Assembly: GCF_000224145.3 (NCBI RefSeq)
Contig: NC_020166.2
Span: forward strand, 9,638,752 to 9,702,751
Length of the DNA: 64,000 nucleotides
Direction of reading: 5' to 3'
DNA from: Ciona intestinalis
Taxonomy: Eukaryota; Chordata; Ascidiacea; Phlebobranchia; Cionidae
This document shows, piece after piece, positions 59,361-64,000 of the stretch. The position numbers and the translations under genes are program-made. The notes beneath the pieces were generated by a model. That model ran no database searches. It was not told the origin of the DNA and saw nothing but the letters and a program-made list of their open reading frames with translations. Within the stretch, counting starts at the first letter, position 1. Each line of letters starts with the position of its first letter.

Positions 59361-62300
59361 CTGGTTATGAAGTTTTTATATCTTCCGTCGTTGCAAAAAT
59401 CATCGCGTTCACATGCAGATTTTTTACGGCAAGGTCTAACCAGCTGTAAAAAGGATTTCGTGACATAATGTGTTAAGAATGTATTTCGTGACGAACTGGG
59501 GGGAAAGCACGATCACTCGTGTTATATTTTGTCGCACTAGTTCGTGTTATACCATGCGATTTTAACTTAAGCTTACTGATGACGTAAGTCTTAGTATTTC
59601 TATTAATTAAATGTAAGTACTGTGGGGTAAGATGGGATACCGTTAGCACATAATGTCCCATAAATACTGATCGCGTTTGCAATTAACAGAGCTCTTTTAG
59701 AGTCTTGGTGTTACGATTAAATACTTCTTTGGTGGTGGCCCTGTACTATCAAATGGGACGACAAAAGAGAATGAAAACATAGACCATCTTACCCCAACCT
59801 ACTATACGGTAGGGTGGGGAAAGATGGGACACCTTTTAATTCTATTTTCTCGTCCCATTTGGTAGTAAACAAAGAACATTCAAAGAATTATAAAACCGTA
59901 TTATCGCGACTTTCATAGACCGTTGTTAATTGTTTGAAAAACGATCAGGATATTTGGATTTTATGTGCTAAAGTTATTCCATCTTCCCCACCCTACCATA
60001 CATTGGTTCAGTCTATACATAGAAAACATAATGGCCATGTTCTTGCTACAGTACGTAAGCCATAATCTTAGCTCACAGGTTGTGACGGCGACATTTACAA
60101 GGTATTTGAGGGGAAACGACAAGCCGTGCTTTTCCTGAGCACTATAGTCAAGTTACCTTCACGGTTTTATTTACTTTGTACTTTAAATGTTTCAATCATA
60201 CATTAGACTAGGCTAGGTTTTAAAACTCTTTAACTTTAATTTTGGCACTTTAGATAATTTATATGTGTTTGTACTTTGTAGTAGCCCTGATTTTTAAATT
60301 TGTTTGCAATTTTATACATTGCTTGTCGAACGTTGTTTTATATATTCTTGTCAATCATACAAAGTATAGTTTTTAAGTCACACCTTTAGTTAGACTCAGC
60401 GACCAACGTAAGCAGTTCCGTACTTAACAGACTTCGATTTTAAGTGGAATATTTTCACTTCGTAAGAGTTGGTCAAATACTTTGTATATTGTATGTAAAT
60501 CGTCCTAAGAATTTGAAACGACAAATTCTGTAAACCAGAGTGAGGCGTACGGGCGCCGTCTAACGGATATAAAATATAAACAAAACAATCGCCAGAGTAA
60601 AAACTGGCGTAGAATAGGAATTCGCACGCAAATACAATATAGGAACCACGCTGTGACGTTACACGTTACATCACAGTTATATATAGTTTCGCCCAGAGTC
60701 CGTATATAAACATGTTTATATTCGGGCTCTGGTTTCGCCTATAAAGGAACGTAAGAGTTAACATTTTGATTTTCGATAATAATTAAAATAAACACAAAAT
60801 CGACATTGTCTATTTATAATAAAGCTACATCTTTTTCTCACCTATCTTGTGTATTATCTTACTATCCACAGACCGTTAAAATACCTTTACACATAAATGC
60901 TAGTAACCAAAGGCGCCGCGCCTTTTAAGCTATCGAGCGATATTCGTCTGAAAACCATATTTAATAATCTTGATCAAACAAAACGACTTCGAAACTGGTC
61001 TAACGTTGGTATTAGCTTAACTACGCCTGAGGCCACGATAATGCTGTGTTTGTGTGCATTCGAAGCAATATCAGCCGTGTTCACTCCTTTCGTGGGTTGG
61101 AAATGCACCATCATTGCGCTCTAGTTTTGCTGCGTGCAAATGCACAAATATAAAACGATTTACCTGAACGTAAAAAAAACGCTGCGTTATTGTACTACCG
61201 TTTATTATAAAATAATTTACACACACAAGCCGAAGCCGCACTTAAAAATTGCATTCGTTTGCAGATGTTTTATATTTAACTCATATAAACCTCATTCAAA
61301 GTAACTGCGGCTGGCTGACCATGTTTCTTGGTACGCTCACTATTCAGACATTAAAACTCTGGTTAGATTCAGCAGTCGAATTACAATCTCAGTCGTAAGG
61401 AAGCATATGGCTATCATGTATCCTGCAAACGACAGTTGAAACTCTAAACTGAACCCCTAAATTTCAGTATAATATGTTTTGCAAGTCCTATTTAGTAACA
61501 AGCTTTTACCAATTATAACAATTCTAATTAAACAGCAAAATACTTAGTATAATTCAAAGTGTGTTTTTTATTAAAAAATATCTTTCAAATCTATTGTAAA
61601 ATTTTGATACAATGCTAGTCTTGCCTGTTACTCTTTCAAGTATGTACTATACTCTCACTTATAATATCTTAAAACTGGGTCATAATAAAAGGATAACCAA
61701 ACAAATGAAAGACAAATTTCTCCTAATAAAATATTCTACGTATTTCACAATTAATTTTTGTCTACTTCCCTTTTTAAAAACATGAAAGCTTTTCTGATAA
61801 AACCCCATATTACTATGTTTACTGTGAATTTCTCCCCTATCAGATTCCAATACGTTCCTACATTTTCAGGAAAACCTTGGTAAAATTTACTCCTGCCATT
61901 CTTTGAAACATGAAGTAATTTGTGAGAACTCAGTTAAACATTAACTTGATCATCCATTCGCAAACTTAACAGCCGCATAAAGTGTGACAATAAAAGTAAC
62001 CACAGAATGCGTGGTTACCACTCCTTTAGTTTTATATTTATGAATGACTGATTAACTATAAAAATATGATGAACAACTCTGACATGCATCGCAGGTCCCT
62101 TGCCTGCCCAACCATTGGTACTGAAAGAATACACAAGTAAGTTTGGAGGAAGTATATAACACATTACATAAGGAATAGAGAGTTATTTAGTAAAAGTTGC
62201 CGAGAAGTATAGAAAATATATTTTTATAAGATATTTGGTAATTTCATAATTAATAGACGCATACATTTTGGATTATACTTAAAAATTTAAGGTTGGTATA

Positions 62301-63439
62301 TATTTTACATATATATTACTATATATTTTACAAAACACATAATTGTTTATTATTTTTGCTAGTTAGAACCTCTTCTTAGGGTTATAAGCATTTCAGCTTC
62401 AACCAAAATAATTTGCCTTCTTAAAAAGAAGAATCATTAAACCAGTGGCACATTTATCTAGGCTAAAAATGTGTTAAACATACATGTCACTTATTAACTA
62501 ATTAATTTACGGCTAATGTGTATACAATATATGAAATGCAAACATAATTCAAAAGATTGTATGTGACCAGCGTTATGTAATATTGAACATAAGTGAAATA
62601 ATTAAATGGGCTTTTAGGAGACCTATAAAACAATAAGTCCTTTCAAGCCAACATAACACAGCGAAACAAGCTACAGTACAGTTATTGCAATTGCAAAAAC
62701 ACAAAGGTATTTTAAATTTCTGATGCCTTTGCTGAACACTGTTCTGTTAAAAGACTGTTCATCACTTTTTATCCTCGCCTGGAAGTCATACTCAATGGGT
62801 TATAACAGTCTAACAGAAGCTTTGCTAGAGATCAAGTCTCTGAAAGTTTCTGGTTTTATTTCTGTTATTTTCTTTGCTCGCTTGTCCGATAAAGGCATAT
62901 GCTTGTATAGTAACAGCAGAATGCAATATGACATGCTTTCTTTGGAACCCAAAATCATGTTTTAACAACTAACCTAATAACGCATGAAAGTTACATTATG
63001 GAGCAACAGTTGCTATAGCAGTTATAAAGAAGGATGCAATATTGGCATTACTTTAAATGTGGGCAGGTAGTAGCTAGAGGCGTACACGGCGGTTACACAC
63101 GTTTATTTACACCTCTGATCGTTTAATCGATGAACTTGTTGGCAATACGTAAACATTTGGCATTGCTCTGCACTTAGCAAAATCGTGGAGATAGTTTAAA
63201 CAACACCCCTAATAATTAACCTGACTTGCTGACTAAACCATAATAATTAATTACTTTAATACACGTTTACACCTAATCTAACGCATAAAGTGTAACGTGA
63301 CGGAAGACTTTAACCAGTGACAAAGCTGTGATGTATTTTAAACATAGTAGCATGCAGATATATATAGTAAAATGTTACTTACGTTTTGCAGATGATTATC
63401 ATTTGGCCTTTGCACCATACGAGCAGCTGCTCTGGCAAC
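59361..63439 (-). CDS. unidentified gene, two internal exons
   Basis: Exon 63383-63439 (VARAAARMVQRPNDNHLQN) ends at AAC|GTAAGT and joins in phase to exon 59361-59443 (LVRPCRKKSACERDDFCNDG and RYKNFIT), which has a strong CTTTTTACAG acceptor and an AG|GTAAG donor. Only one of the three frames is open through both. The first exon's frame stays open to the right (about 63496, TWALQTTCLYAERLQ), so its start may lie further out. The second exon has three Cys in 13 residues, suggesting an extracellular domain. No family was recognised; the gene would extend beyond both exons. Confidence 0.45.
59444..63382. other. intron of the unidentified gene or intergenic
   Basis: Contains two adjoining MITEs (59619-59803 and 59808-60000). 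Open frames at 60897-61124 and 62723-62965 (plus) have no recognisable domain and no splice support. The rest is AT-rich without visible structure. Confidence 0.5.
59619..60000. mobile_element. two adjoining MITE copies of different subtypes, opposite orientation
   Basis: The first has variant ends (CTGTGGGGTAAGATGGGATA and CCATCTTACCCCAACCTACT). The second starts within a few bases (GGTAGGGTGGGGAAAGATGG) and ends TCCATCTTCCCCACCCTACC. Their cores are in opposite orientation. Confidence 0.75.
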
Positions 63440-64000
63440 CTGCAAACGCTCCGCATATAAACATGTTGTTTGCAGCGCCCACGTGCGGTCTCGTAATTAT
63501 AGAGTAAAAAAATAATTCTCAGCATGACAGGGGACGAATTAATTTTTCCCGCCTTTTCAATTTTAAATATTTTTTTAAAACGTGGCTTAAACGAACGCAT
63601 TTTATTCCTGAGTACGGATTTAACCTTTTTGCCTAAATATACATCAGTGCAAAATATCTGGTAACTTATTTATTTAAAAGAATACAAAATGTATAATACA
63701 TAAAATTTCGTCAACATTTTGTCGAATTTGCAATCAAATAATAAAATCTCTTTACATAAAACATGTGCCTAAGTACTATTTTTACAGAAATAGAATTAAC
63801 TGCGAACAAAGGAATAGATTAAATTGCGCTTTCTGGGTTAAAAAATGTTGTTTACAGATATTGAGTAATATATTATTTGGCCATTATGCAACAATAATAT
63901 AGATATGAGATCTTAGAGTGAAATACACCAGAATCGGAGCAACGTTTTACATTCTTTTGCAACAAGAAGATTAATATGAAATAGCAACTTAGCAGTAATA
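63440..64000. other. right edge, no supported feature
   Basis: AT-rich sequence. The open frame of the exon at 63383-63439 may extend to about 63496; beyond that nothing was recognised. Confidence 0.4.

Noticed and set aside
60897..61124. 75-codon plus-strand frame with a hydrophobic end
   Set aside because: No recognised family and no transcription signals; within chance for AT-rich sequence.
62723..62965. 80-codon plus-strand frame
   Set aside because: No homology or splice evidence visible; kept only as intergenic content.

Overview
The window looks like nuclear DNA of a sea squirt of the genus Ciona. It is AT-rich, its genes are compact and intron-rich, and it is dense in short tRNA-derived SINEs and small inverted-repeat elements. 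The proteins read as chordate orthologues, not bacterial ones. All gene models were assembled by hand by joining open segments at GT/AG sites and checking that codon phase matches across each junction.

Layout, left to right. (1) 856-2684, minus: the first five exons of serine hydroxymethyltransferase with a probable mitochondrial leader; the rest lies off the left edge. (2) 5894-7105, plus: an orphan seven-transmembrane protein in one exon. (3) 7680-26653, minus: a very large RS-cyclophilin gene of the NKTR/PPIG type, with more than 30 exons. It carries an N-terminal cyclophilin domain, a long RS exon, an NKTR-like WQPPLE motif, a proline-rich exon present twice beside an assembly gap, and a second RS block. 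(4) 28447-29737, minus: a small four-exon death-domain protein. (5) 31311-40609, plus: an EPHX4-like membrane-anchored epoxide hydrolase whose last intron (7 kb) holds a deleted piggyBac element and several MITEs. (6) 41156-54067, minus: a complete STAT5/6-type transcription factor. (7) 59361-63439, minus: two phase-compatible exons of an unidentified gene.

The most striking feature is in the STAT gene. Two adjacent exons (46323-46415 and 46183-46281) encode alternative versions of the same DNA-binding-domain segment. They share splice phase, are only 41 nt apart, and differ at the residue that is His in STAT6 and Asn in STAT1. This predicts mutually exclusive splicing that changes target-site preference.

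Other points: the NKTR locus could yield a short PPIG-like and a long NKTR-like product from one gene; its 3' part is probably falsely duplicated by unmerged haplotypes; one STAT exon carries a one-base insertion; and TGACGTCA palindromes are dense in several places, including inside codons. Known gaps of N: 9485-9870, 9912, 10690-10739, 16518-17017, 38164-38359, 47489-47538.
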